In this document: positions 54,382 to 62,439 of the stretch, piece by piece
How the letters are laid out: every line of letters starts with the position of its first letter
Position numbering within the stretch: the stretch's first letter is position 1
NCBI GenBank assembly: GCA_025351795.1
Contig: JANXVG010000005.1
Span: forward strand, 1-64,000
DNA: 64,000 nucleotides
Direction of reading: 5' to 3'
From: Salinibacterium sp.
GTDB taxonomy: Bacteria > Actinomycetota > Actinomycetes > Actinomycetales > Microbacteriaceae
Made by a program: the position numbers and the translations under genes
Notes under the pieces: model-generated
The model's input: the letters and a program-made list of their open reading frames with translations, nothing else
Told to the model about the DNA's origin: nothing
The model's database searches: none

Positions 54382-55359
54382 ATGAAGACATTTCGTTATC
54401 GCGCTGCGATTGTCGTGGGCCTTTCCGCCATCGCATTGTCGATTTCTGCGACGCCGGCGTTTGCGGTCAGCGCGCCGCCGCCGCTTCCGACGGGTTCATC
54501 GATGTATGCCGTGAACTGCGACGACACTGCTCCCGACCTGCAGTTGTTTTCGCTTGACAGTGCTACAGCCATTGCGACGTCCATCGGCACGGGCACGAGC
54601 ATCGACTCGGCGAACTGTGGTGGCCAGCCCGCGTGGGATGCCGTCACCAGCACGGCCTACTACGTTGTGTGGCCTAACGGTAGCCACAATGAGTCCCTTG
54701 CGACGCTCAATCTGAGCACAGGAGCCAGTACGAAGGTTGCCGACTTCTCCTTGGGCGCCAATCCGCACAATGTCGACGCGATTGCGATCGGAAGTGGTGG
54801 AGCTGCATACGCTCTGTCTAACGGCAAGCTCTACTCGCTCAACTTGGCCACAGCAGTTTTGACACTTATCGGCACGACCGGTTCCCAAACCTTCGGCTTC
54901 TCGTTTGACCCGATTTCAGCCGAATTCTTCACGATTAACAGTTCCGGCCTGATTTCTACTATTGACGTGGCCACTGGAACGCTCACGAGTGTTGGGTCGG
55001 TGGGGTTCAATCACGCCGCTGCGACCTACTCGCTGCAGATTGACACCAACGGCCTGCTGTGGATCGAGAACGACAATGGGTCCAGCATCGCCGAAATTTG
55101 GAGCGTGAATCGCGCGAACGTCGCCACGTCTGGAATTCTCTCGGGCAATGTGAAGCTCGCAACCGTCAATACCTACACGGAGGCGCTGCTCCTCGTTCCC
55201 GGTCAGGCTGTTGTGCCAGCGGTAGTTGCGCCAACGCTCGCATCGACGGGTGTTGATAGCACGCGACTGGATGTCCTCGCGGCATCGGCGTTCGCCGCCT
55301 TGTTCATAGGTGGTTCGGCGCTCATCATCGCGCGCAAGCGACGGGGATCGATCGTCTAA
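54382..55359 (+). CDS. Secreted surface protein with LAxTG sorting signal
   Basis: A 325-residue protein. A classical signal peptide (residues about 1-29, ending TPAFA-VSA) leads to a repetitive beta-rich domain with recurring YALSNGKLYSLNLATAVLTLIGT-like blades (overlapping parts), suggesting a beta-propeller of six to seven blades. The C-terminus has LASTG, a transmembrane helix and RKRRGS, the cell-wall sorting signal of class E sortases. No sortase gene is in the window. Ligand or role unknown. Confidence 0.82.
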   Translation: MKTFRYRAAIVVGLSAIALSISATPAFAVSAPPPLPTGSSMYAVNCDDTAPDLQLFSLDSATAIATSIGTGTSIDSANCGGQPAWDAVTSTAYYVVWPNGSHNESLATLNLSTGASTKVADFSLGANPHNVDAIAIGSGGAAYALSNGKLYSLNLATAVLTLIGTTGSQTFGFSFDPISAEFFTINSSGLISTIDVATGTLTSVGSVGFNHAAATYSLQIDTNGLLWIENDNGSSIAEIWSVNRANVATSGILSGNVKLATVNTYTEALLLVPGQAVVPAVVAPTLASTGVDSTRLDVLAASAFAALFIGGSALIIARKRRGSIV

Positions 55360-55820
55360 CACCGTACGCAACGGCCCAGCCGCGGGCTTCTCGCCCGGCG
55401 ACTGGGCTGTTCCGTGCTAACCCGCGAGCCGCCGCCGCCCGTTCGTGGCGGCTGTGGCATTCGGTCGGGTTGTCACTGTGCCAACTGTGTCACTGTGCTA
55501 ACTGTGTCACTGTGCCAAATGAAGGAAAACGCGGGAGCGAGTCACGGAGTAGCGCGACGTACGCACCCTGTTCCGGCGGATCTCCTTCATTTGGCAGCAC
55601 GCGAGCAGGTGACAGTGCGCTTCGGCACGTGACAGCGCACGCGGCAGCAGGTGAGTCTCCGCGGGCAGGGCTGTTCACGGGTATGAGCGACCCTCGGCCG
55701 ACGCACCGGCCGGCGTTGGCGGAGTGGGCACACACCGGCACCGCCGAACAGACGCCGCTGCCTACGGCGATCGACGGCACTGCGCTCACGCATTCGCAAG
55801 CTTCTGTTAGCGTGTCGATC
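55360..55820. other. 460-bp spacer with 17-bp tandem repeat and long inverted repeat
   Basis: It starts with a GC-rich stretch after the surface protein, then about three copies of tgtgtcactgtgccaac (about 55468-55517), then one arm of a perfect 14-bp inverted repeat (55513-55526 with 55583-55596). From 55683 a frame open to the next gene begins with ATG and gives MSDPRPTHRPALAEWAHTG, so the dehydratase gene could start up to 46 codons earlier than I annotate. No other gene is supported. Confidence 0.6.
55513..55596. repeat. Perfect 14-bp inverted repeat, 56 bp apart
   Basis: TGCCAAATGAAGGA at 55513-55526 is matched exactly by its reverse complement TCCTTCATTTGGCA at 55583-55596. Both arms are A+T-richer than the surroundings. 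In RNA it would close a 56-nt loop. Confidence 0.85.
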
Positions 55821-57020
55821 ATGGTGGCCCGTGAGGATGATCTGTGGGATGAGTTGGCGAGCCTGCGAACTGCGCTGGCCGCTCAGACCACGGTCGAGAG
55901 CTGCGTACTTCCCTCGGATGAGTGGCGAATCGACGGCGGCGTCATGCGTCACGTCGATGGGGGCTTTTTCGAGATCGTTGGTTTCGTGGGAGAAGAGGGC
56001 CGGGAGCGTGTGCTCCTTCGGCAACGGGAAACGGCACTCGTCGGTCTTATCGTTCGCGGCGCGGCCGGAATGAGGTCCTTCCTCCTCAACGCGCGGTGCG
56101 AGCCGGGTCTTCACGGGGTGTGCCAGTTCAGCACCACTATCCAGTCGACACCCAGCAACTATGAACGGAGACATCGGGGTGCTGCAACGCCCTTCATCGA
56201 CGTGTTCCTGCGTCCAGACTCCGCCGCGCGTCTACTTCACGACTCCCTCGAGTACGATTGGGGGCAGTACTACGACGGTAAGCGCAAGAGGTTCCTCATC
56301 CTCGAAGTCGATGAGCTGCTGACGGCCGCATCGCCGCGAATCTGGGTACCTGAGGTGCTCCTCCGCCGCATGCTCTTCGAGGATTTCTGGATGACAGGCG
56401 ACCTGCGAGTCGCTGTGGCACTGCTGGACGCGCGCGACCGCGGGTCTGGTGGGCGGCCGGTACCCGTCCTCGCCGCGTCACCGTTCCTGCCCGGTGCCCT
56501 CCTTCGCCAGGCGCCGTTGGATGAGCTGGCGTCGTGGATAGTGGACGATCACGGCATCCGGGAACGTGAGCCGCATCAAGGCGTTTCGGTGGAGTACGTG
56601 CATACGCGAAGCGCGAGCCGCGAGGTGGTTGTCTGGAGCCAACCGTTGCTTCGAGTGCGCGATGAGGAGTGGGTGAGATTGTGGTCACGCCTTGTCGGCG
56701 GCAAACGACGGTTCGCTGTCGAACGTCGCACACAGCTTGGTCTCGCCGGCCGACTATTGTATTTTCCCGCGGCGTTCCACGATCCGGGTGCTCTTGTCTA
56801 CCGCACCGTGCACACCAGTGCCGAGGGCGGCAGATTCTTGCGGCATGAGGTGGTGCTCGAGCTGGCTGGCTTGTCCGCCGGTACGGAGGCAGACCTCGAC
56901 GGTGTGATGTGGCTGACGGCGGTCGAGCTGGTCTCGCTCCTACGTGAGCCCGAGACGACCGCAGTACAGTTGCGCCTTGCGGTCACGTTGCTCTCCAGCG
57001 CTCCGACCGAGGTGTTCTAG
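55821..57020 (+). CDS. NDP-hexose 2,3-dehydratase family protein
   Basis: A 399-residue protein matching the dTDP-4-keto-6-deoxyglucose 2,3-dehydratase family (TylX3/SpnO type), which removes the C2 hydroxyl in 2,6-dideoxysugar synthesis. The diagnostic stretch is FFEIVGF, EPGLHGVCQFSTTIQST, PSNYERRHRGAATPFIDVFL (compare the PTxQxTxSNY motif). The family is an internal duplication; in the second half here the matching motif is degenerate (QLGLAGRLLYFPAAFHDPGA). It is shorter than the usual 450-480 residues. Start uncertain (ATG 55821; ATG 55683 possible). It is followed by a GT2 gene after 2 nt, and no other deoxysugar genes are near. Confidence 0.75.
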   Translation: MVAREDDLWDELASLRTALAAQTTVESCVLPSDEWRIDGGVMRHVDGGFFEIVGFVGEEGRERVLLRQRETALVGLIVRGAAGMRSFLLNARCEPGLHGVCQFSTTIQSTPSNYERRHRGAATPFIDVFLRPDSAARLLHDSLEYDWGQYYDGKRKRFLILEVDELLTAASPRIWVPEVLLRRMLFEDFWMTGDLRVAVALLDARDRGSGGRPVPVLAASPFLPGALLRQAPLDELASWIVDDHGIREREPHQGVSVEYVHTRSASREVVVWSQPLLRVRDEEWVRLWSRLVGGKRRFAVERRTQLGLAGRLLYFPAAFHDPGALVYRTVHTSAEGGRFLRHEVVLELAGLSAGTEADLDGVMWLTAVELVSLLREPETTAVQLRLAVTLLSSAPTEVF

Positions 57021-57022
57021 TC

Positions 57023-58042
57023 GTGCGCGCGAGCATCGTTGTGCCCGCGTTCCGATCGGCCGACACGCTCCGGCTTGCGGTGAACAGCGGCCTCCGTCAG
57101 ACCGTGGCGGAGGTGGAGGTGCTCATCATCGGCGACGGCGTCGATCATGCCACGCGCCGCGTAGCCGATGAAATCGTGGAGCAGGATGCACGAGTGAGGT
57201 TCTTCGATCTGCCGAAAGGGGAAAATCGCGGTGAACGCCACCGCGATCTCGGCGTGCGCGAGGCGCGCTCCGATGCGATCCTCTACCTCGCCGACGACGA
57301 CATTCTCCTCCCCCACCACACCGCGAACATGCTCGATCTGCTCGCCGATCATCGTTTCGCCCAATCGCGTAATGGATACATCGGTGCGGATGACCGGCTC
57401 GAGCTGTTCCCCGCTGATCTGGCCGACCCGGGCTCCATCGCCTGGCACCTGACCGACCCTCCGCGCAACAGTGTGAGTATCACGGGAACGGCGCACTCTC
57501 GGGCATTCTATTTGGGGCTCGATTGCGGCTGGGATGTTACGCCTCCCGGCATCTGGACCGACCTGTACATGTGGCGAGCATTCTTTCGCCACCCTGATTT
57601 CTCCGGTGCCACCCACCATGAGGTGTCGACACTTCAGTTCCCAGCTACGGTGCATCGCGAGCGCGCGCCGACCGAATTCTTGGAGGTGATGCACCGCTGG
57701 GACGCCTTCTCCCGCCTCCCGGACGTGCGCGCGCGCATGGCAGTCATGCTTGATGAAGCAGAACGCCGCGCTCTCGTCCGCTTGACGATGCTGAGCACTG
57801 ACGTATCCATGGTCGCTGAGGATCTTCGTCAGCGTCTTGCCGAAGCCGAGGCTGCACTCGCGATCGCTCTGGCGCAGTTGCCGCAACAGCACCTCGATGA
57901 CGTGACTGCGCTCGACGAGAAAGATTATGCACACCGGGCCGAGCTCGATGAGATCCGGTCATCCACGTCGTGGCGGGTGACGGCTCCATTGCGATGGCTC
58001 AGTGCCGCCGTCGCAAGCAGCTCGCCGAGGTTTCGGCCATAA
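57023..58042 (+). CDS. Family 2 glycosyltransferase
   Basis: A 339-residue GT-A fold enzyme. ASIVVPAFRSADTLRLAVNS is the nucleotide-binding start, ILYLADDDILLPHH holds the DDD metal motif, and WDVTPPGIWTDLYMWRAFF may contain the acceptor-side residues. A C-terminal helical region (from about 245) ends with SSTSWRVTAPLRWLS, a motif common at the end of cell-surface polysaccharide glycosyltransferases. GTG start 2 nt after the dehydratase stop, so the two are one operon; a dideoxysugar donor is possible but unproved. Confidence 0.85.
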   Translation: MRASIVVPAFRSADTLRLAVNSGLRQTVAEVEVLIIGDGVDHATRRVADEIVEQDARVRFFDLPKGENRGERHRDLGVREARSDAILYLADDDILLPHHTANMLDLLADHRFAQSRNGYIGADDRLELFPADLADPGSIAWHLTDPPRNSVSITGTAHSRAFYLGLDCGWDVTPPGIWTDLYMWRAFFRHPDFSGATHHEVSTLQFPATVHRERAPTEFLEVMHRWDAFSRLPDVRARMAVMLDEAERRALVRLTMLSTDVSMVAEDLRQRLAEAEAALAIALAQLPQQHLDDVTALDEKDYAHRAELDEIRSSTSWRVTAPLRWLSAAVASSSPRFRP

Positions 58043-58101
58043 GCGAGGCCGCGACCCCGTGACCGATGCCAGGGTGCCCGTGCCCGGTACTCTTGGGTCT
58101 C

Positions 58102-59175
58102 GTGGCTCTCACTATTGCAATCGTCGGACTGCCCAATGTCGGCAAGTCCACCCTGTTCAATGCGCTGACGAAGAACCAGGTACTCGCGGCCAACTACCCG
58201 TTTGCCACGATCGAGCCGAACGTCGGCATCGTGAACCTGCCGGACGCCCGCCTCACGAAGCTCGCACAGATCTTCGGCAGTGAGCGCATCTTGCCGGCCC
58301 CGGTGTCGTTCGTTGATATCGCGGGCATTGTGAAGGGGGCATCCGTGGGGGAGGGACTGGGTAACAAGTTCCTTGCCAACATCCGAGAAGCCGACGCAAT
58401 CGCGCAGGTGATTCGAGGCTTCAGCGATCCGGATGTGGTGCACGTTGACGGCAAGGTCGACGCGGCATCCGACATGGAGACCATCAATACCGAGCTCATC
58501 CTGGCTGACCTGCAGACGGTCGACAAAGCGGTGGAGCGGTACCAGAAGGAGCTGAAGACGAAACGCGTGGAGCCGATCGTGCTCGAGACCGCGCTCGCCG
58601 CGCAGAAGGCGCTGAACGACGGTACGCCGCTCTCGGCATCCGGTATCGATCTCGATGCGATCCGCGAGCTCGGGTTGTTGACCGCGAAGCCCTTCATCTA
58701 CGTGTTCAACATCGACGAGGCGATTTTGGCGGATGCCGCAGCACTCGCCGCCATGGCCGCCCTGGTCGCCCCCGCCTCGGCCATCTTTCTCGACGCCAAG
58801 CTCGAGTCTGAGCTCATCGACCTCGACGCGGTGGACGCCGCCGAACTTCTGGCGTCGACCGGCCAGGTCGAGAGTGGGCTCGACCAGTTGGCCCGCATCG
58901 GCTTCGACACCCTCGGTCTGCAGACCTACCTGACGGCCGGGCCGAAGGAGTCGCGCGCGTGGACGATCCACAAGGGCTGGAAGGCCCCGCAGGCGGCCGG
59001 TGTGATCCACACCGACTTCGAGAAGGGTTTCATCAAGGCCGAGGTGATCGGCTTCGATGACCTCGTCGCAACGGGGTCGATCGCCGAAGCTCGCGCTAAG
59101 GGCAAGGCCCGCATCGAGGGCAAGGACTACGTGATGCAGGACGGCGATGTGGTCGAGTTCAGGTTTAACAACTAG
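58102..59175 (+). CDS. ychF: Redox-regulated ATPase YchF
   Basis: A 357-residue Obg-like P-loop ATPase that binds ribosomes and affects stress responses. G1 is IVGLPNVGKSTLFNAL, G3 DIAGIVKGASVGEGLGNKF, and FNIDE stands where GTPases have NKxD, fitting ATP preference. The C-terminal TGS domain is LIQTYLTAGPKE-like (GLQTYLTAGPKESRAWTI) and ends VMQDGDVVEFRFN. The GTG at 58102 gives the usual length; the open frame upstream is not conserved. Confidence 0.97.
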   Translation: MALTIAIVGLPNVGKSTLFNALTKNQVLAANYPFATIEPNVGIVNLPDARLTKLAQIFGSERILPAPVSFVDIAGIVKGASVGEGLGNKFLANIREADAIAQVIRGFSDPDVVHVDGKVDAASDMETINTELILADLQTVDKAVERYQKELKTKRVEPIVLETALAAQKALNDGTPLSASGIDLDAIRELGLLTAKPFIYVFNIDEAILADAAALAAMAALVAPASAIFLDAKLESELIDLDAVDAAELLASTGQVESGLDQLARIGFDTLGLQTYLTAGPKESRAWTIHKGWKAPQAAGVIHTDFEKGFIKAEVIGFDDLVATGSIAEARAKGKARIEGKDYVMQDGDVVEFRFNN

Positions 59176-59223
59176 CCGACGTCGCTCGCGCTAAGCGCCG
59201 AGCCGGGAGTGTCGCGCCGAGGC

Positions 59224-59679
59224 TCAGCCCGAGGCACTCCCACGCCGCCGCGTTTGCCACGCCCGCCACGCGCCCGTCGACCACAGCGCCCACGCCACGA
59301 GCAGCGGCTGGAAGAGCAGCCGGATGCCGCGTGCCAGGTCGGTGTTCAGCCCGAACGAATCCGTGTGCGTGACGAGCTGAGAGATGTTCCCCGGGAAAAC
59401 CGCGAGGAAGAACACCGCCACGATCCAGCCCACCGCTACCCGCTGCCGGGGGACGGTGATGAGTGCGAGCCCGAGCATGATCTCGACGATGCCGGAGATG
59501 ACCACGACGACATCCGGATCAAGGGGAAGCCAGGCCGGCACCTGCGCGCGGAAGGTATGCCGCGCCCAGCTGAGATGACTGATCCCGACGAGCAGCAGAA
59601 ACCCGCCGAGCAGCAGCCGACCACCTGTGCGAAGGACGGGGCGTGAGCTCTTGGGCGTACGGGCGCGATGCTGGTCCAT
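59224..59679 (-). CDS. DoxX-like membrane protein
   Basis: A 151-residue four-helix membrane protein of the DoxX/SURF4-like type: LLLGGFLLLVGISHLSW, then VVVVISGIVEIMLGLALI, then VGWIVAVFFLAVFPGNISQ, then the final helix. Function is not established. ATG 59679 chosen; a TTG three codons earlier is possible. Its 3' end faces ychF convergently. Confidence 0.82.
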   Translation of the reverse strand: MDQHRARTPKSSRPVLRTGGRLLLGGFLLLVGISHLSWARHTFRAQVPAWLPLDPDVVVVISGIVEIMLGLALITVPRQRVAVGWIVAVFFLAVFPGNISQLVTHTDSFGLNTDLARGIRLLFQPLLVAWALWSTGAWRAWQTRRRGSASG

Positions 59680-59750
59680 GAAGCGCAACGCTACCGGTGG
59701 TGAGTGCAGATCTGGGTGGTCGCCTCAACCATCGGTCATTGGCGACAGGG

Positions 59751-60737
59751 CTAGTGGCGGTGGCTCAAGTGCACGCCGGCCACCATGCAGCGCACCGAGC
59801 CGCCCGCGAGTTCGATCGTCGGAACGTCGAGAGCCACAATCTCGGCCGACGACTCGATAGCCGCGACCTGGTCGGCGCGCAGACTCGCCCTGGCTCGCTG
59901 AGACATCGCCACGATCAGGCCGTGCGAGCCCATGAGCTCGATCGCGTTACCGGCAAATTCGTTCACCTGGTGTGCTGTCAGCGGGATAAGTCGCCGCCCA
60001 GATTCGCGCAGCCGGTTCTCGATCTCGTCACGTCGTCGAGCGTCGACGATGAGTTCGAAGCCGGCCATGGCGAACTCGGTACCGATACACATCAACACGT
60101 TGGTGTGATAGATCGCGATGCCTGCTTCGTCGCGAGCCTCGAACGCCATCGGCTCGAAGTTGAAGTTCGTAGCGAAGCGCTCTAAGGCCACCGGATTCGC
60201 TCGGTTCGACGTGCAGACGTATGCCACTCGGTCCAGGTGATCGAGCACCATCGCACCCGTGCCCTCGAGAAATAATCCGTCGTGCTCGAGCCCGGAATAG
60301 TCGATAACGTCTTGCACCCGATATTCGCTCTTGAGTAGTTCAATCACGTCGCCGCGGCGCTCGAGTCTGCGGTTTGGTGACCGCATCGGGTAGATAGCGA
60401 TGTGGCCGCCAGCGTGCGTGGAGAACCAGTTGTTGGGAAAAACCGAGTCGGGCGTCACCCCCGCAGATGCGTCGTCGAAGACGTGGACAGTGACACCATG
60501 GGCCTGCAGGGTTTCTGCAACGAGTGTCACCTCATCGAAAGCAGCTCGCGCGATCTCCTCGGCCGAGCGACTCGCGTCGGATGACTGAAAAGTGTTGTCG
60601 GCAGCGGTCTGGGGATTGACGGCGAAACCAGTCGGGCGCATGAGCACGACCGCATTGGGAGCTTGCGGTGAGTGCGCCCGTCGAACGAGTTGTGGTGGCG
60701 ACAGTGCCAAGGTCGCGTTCTCGCGTGAAGCCTTCAT
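59751..60737 (-). CDS. ctlX: Citrulline utilization hydrolase-type amidinotransferase (CtlX)
   Basis: A 328-residue protein of the guanidino-group-modifying (arginine deiminase-like) superfamily. Conserved segments are VLMRPTGFAVNPQTA, TPDSVFPNNWFSTH, FLEGTGAMVLDH (Glu), IAIYHTNVLMCIG (His) and, near the end, LAGGSVRCMVAGVHL with the catalytic Cys. CtlX-type proteins act in citrulline or arginine catabolism. No arc genes accompany it. Transcribed leftward, with the HTH-only LysR-like gene just upstream (26 bp). Confidence 0.88.
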   Translation of the reverse strand: MKASRENATLALSPPQLVRRAHSPQAPNAVVLMRPTGFAVNPQTAADNTFQSSDASRSAEEIARAAFDEVTLVAETLQAHGVTVHVFDDASAGVTPDSVFPNNWFSTHAGGHIAIYPMRSPNRRLERRGDVIELLKSEYRVQDVIDYSGLEHDGLFLEGTGAMVLDHLDRVAYVCTSNRANPVALERFATNFNFEPMAFEARDEAGIAIYHTNVLMCIGTEFAMAGFELIVDARRRDEIENRLRESGRRLIPLTAHQVNEFAGNAIELMGSHGLIVAMSQRARASLRADQVAAIESSAEIVALDVPTIELAGGSVRCMVAGVHLSHRH

Positions 60738-60763
60738 GGCACTGACACTAGTAGAGACGATCG

Positions 60764-61111
60764 TTACCGCGACTGACGCCGTTTGCCCACGCGAGGCGCC
60801 CCTTTGACGGCGGGAGTTCGCCCTTTGCCCTTCGACGCGCTTGCCTTGCCGCCAGGCTTCGGCGTCGCCGCCTTGGCCGCCGCTGCGGACCGTGTGCGCT
60901 CGTGCACGGCCTGCGCCAGAAGCGCGCTACCGGCATCCGTCAGCGTGGTCGTTGGTGCGTCATAGTCGAATAATGGATACCCAAGATCGGTTTCGAGCTT
61001 CTTGACGGATGCAATAAGCGCCGAGCGGGGAACGTCCAACGACTTTGCCGCGTGGGCGAAGTGAAGGTACTCCGCCGCAGCGACGAAGTGCCGGAGTTGG
61101 GTAGTGTCCAC
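60764..61111 (-). CDS. LysR-type HTH-only protein with basic tail
   Basis: A 115-residue protein whose first 60 residues are a LysR winged helix-turn-helix (MDTTQLRHFVAAAEYLHFAH, KSLDVPRSALIASVKKLETDLGYPLFDYD). The normal LysR effector domain (about 200 residues) is absent. Instead there is a Lys/Ala/Gly/Pro-rich tail (AAAKAATPKPGGKASASKG, ending KRRQSR), like histone-H1-type tails. It may be an architectural DNA-binding protein or a truncated regulator. It is probably cotranscribed with ctlX. Confidence 0.8.
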   Translation of the reverse strand: MDTTQLRHFVAAAEYLHFAHAAKSLDVPRSALIASVKKLETDLGYPLFDYDAPTTTLTDAGSALLAQAVHERTRSAAAAKAATPKPGGKASASKGKGRTPAVKGAPRVGKRRQSR

Positions 61112-61191
61112 GGGTGTCCGTTCTGTCGGCCGCGCTCCACGGGTTGTGTCACAGGCTACGCGCTGCCGCTTGATCGTGATTGGCTAGTGGA

Positions 61192-61836
61192 ATGACCGAA
61201 CTGCCCATGTTTCCATTGGGATCCGTGTTGTTTCCCCACATGCCGCTTCAGTTGCGCGTGTTCGAGCAGCGCTACCTTGTCATGCTCTCGCACATTCTCG
61301 ACGACGACCCAGCGGAGTTCGGGGTCGTACTTATCGAGCGTGGTCAGGAAGTGGGCGGCGGCGAGCACCGATTCTCCGTCGGTACGGTCGCGCAGATCGT
61401 CGAACTCGAGGCGCCCGAGCAGTACGTTGCACTGGTCGCCCAAGGCCAGCGGCGCATCGAGGTGGTGCGCTGGCTCGACGATGATCCGTTTCCACGGGCC
61501 AGCATCCGGCTACTCCCCGATCTCGAGTGGAGCCCTGAATTGCAGCCGCTGCTGGGCCGCGCCGAACAGACGGTGCGTCGCGTGTTGTCGGTCGCGAGCG
61601 AGTTTCGCGATCAACTGTGGCCAGCGGATATTGAGCTCTCCGATGATCCGATTGCCGCGGCCTGGCAGCTGGCGGGAGTTGCACCACTCGCAGAACTCGA
61701 CCAGATCGCCCTACTGCGCTCGGCGACTGTCGCGCAACTTTTGACGTCGCTCGTGGTGCTCGTCGCCGCTGCCGAGGAGACCATTCGCGCCTCGATCACC
61801 GGGGTCGAAAACGACGGCCCAGCAACGGAGCAGTAG
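61192..61836 (+). CDS. LON peptidase substrate-binding domain-containing protein
   Basis: A 214-residue protein consisting only of the N-terminal domain of Lon (PUA-like): LPMFPLGSVLFPHMPLQLRVFEQRY, FGVVLIERGQEVGGG and RRIEVVRWLDDDPFPRASIRLLPD. There is no ATPase or protease part, as usual for this stand-alone actinobacterial protein. Role unknown. ATG 61192 chosen; a TTG four codons earlier is possible. Confidence 0.9.
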   Translation: MTELPMFPLGSVLFPHMPLQLRVFEQRYLVMLSHILDDDPAEFGVVLIERGQEVGGGEHRFSVGTVAQIVELEAPEQYVALVAQGQRRIEVVRWLDDDPFPRASIRLLPDLEWSPELQPLLGRAEQTVRRVLSVASEFRDQLWPADIELSDDPIAAAWQLAGVAPLAELDQIALLRSATVAQLLTSLVVLVAAAEETIRASITGVENDGPATEQ

Positions 61837-61916
61837 CCCCGGGTGGCTTGCCACGCCCCGTGAAACCCTAACAACCCGGTTACCTCGTGCCCGTTGCCCC
61901 CGCGCCTCGTGTACCC

Positions 61917-62040
61917 CGCACGCCGCACCTCCTGTACCCTCCGTACCGCCGCACCTCCCGTACCTCCCGTACCGCCGCACCTCGCGCACCTCCCGTACCG
62001 CCGCACCTCCCGTACCTCCCGTACCGCCGCACCTCGCGCA
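61917..62040. repeat. Tandem array of cgccgcacctcccgtac-type units
   Basis: Between the LON-domain gene and the gcvT region, elements cgccgcacct, ccgtacct and cgcgcacct alternate in a higher-order pattern of about 25 and 35 bp (for example cgccgcacctcccgtac at 61950, 61996 and near 62006). The sequence is pyrimidine-rich on the plus strand. No reading frame uses it. Confidence 0.8.
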
Positions 62041-62130
62041 TAACTCATGCCACACGCCATCGATCACAGTTGGAGCCCCCGGAAACAGGGGCATGTGTGG
62101 CCGTCGCTCAATTTCCAGCATGAGTTATGC
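62038..62130. repeat. Perfect 13-bp inverted repeat enclosing nested hairpins
   Basis: GCATAACTCATGC (62038-62050) and GCATGAGTTATGC (62118-62130) are exact reverse complements. Inside lie a second pair, gccacac (62049-62055) with gtgtggc (62095-62101), and a third, gcccc/ggggc around cggaaaca (about 62076-62092). As RNA this forms a compact multi-stem structure. It may be the bidirectional end of the LON-domain transcript or a structured RNA. Confidence 0.75.
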
Positions 62131-62191
62131 CGACGAGCGAGCTCACTGGTTTCGGGGATCTGAACGACGCGTGCGTCGCATCAGCGCACTA

Positions 62192-62302
62192 GCTGTAGCA
62201 GTAGCAGTAGCAGTAGCAGTAGCAGCAGCTGTAGCTGTAGCTGTAGCTGTCGCAGGAGCAGGAGCAGGAGCAGTCGCGGCAGCAGGAGCAGGAGTTGCAG
62301 CA
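62192..62302. repeat. Hexanucleotide microsatellite-like run (gcagta / gctgta / gcagga)
   Basis: About eighteen 6-bp units in three successive flavours: gtagca (62196-62226), gctgta (62228-62250), then aggagc and cagcagg variants to about 62302. A plus-strand frame through it encodes Ala-Val/Ala-Gly runs and joins the gcvT frame, but the glycine riboswitch that follows shows it to be untranslated. Confidence 0.85.
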
Positions 62303-62439
62303 CTCGATGATGATCTGTGTTGCAGCCTGTTCGCGCACCGAGACGACGAGCACAACCTCGCTAAGAGCCCCTCGGTAGCTCGCCCGAAACCTGACCTTGC
62401 TAAGCTAGCCGCACAACAGAATATTGGGCCGCACACACG

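Noticed and set aside
61917-62040. Possible small CRISPR or coding Pro/Arg repeat
   Set aside because: No constant repeat plus unique spacer pattern, and no start codon or Shine-Dalgarno for the open frames.
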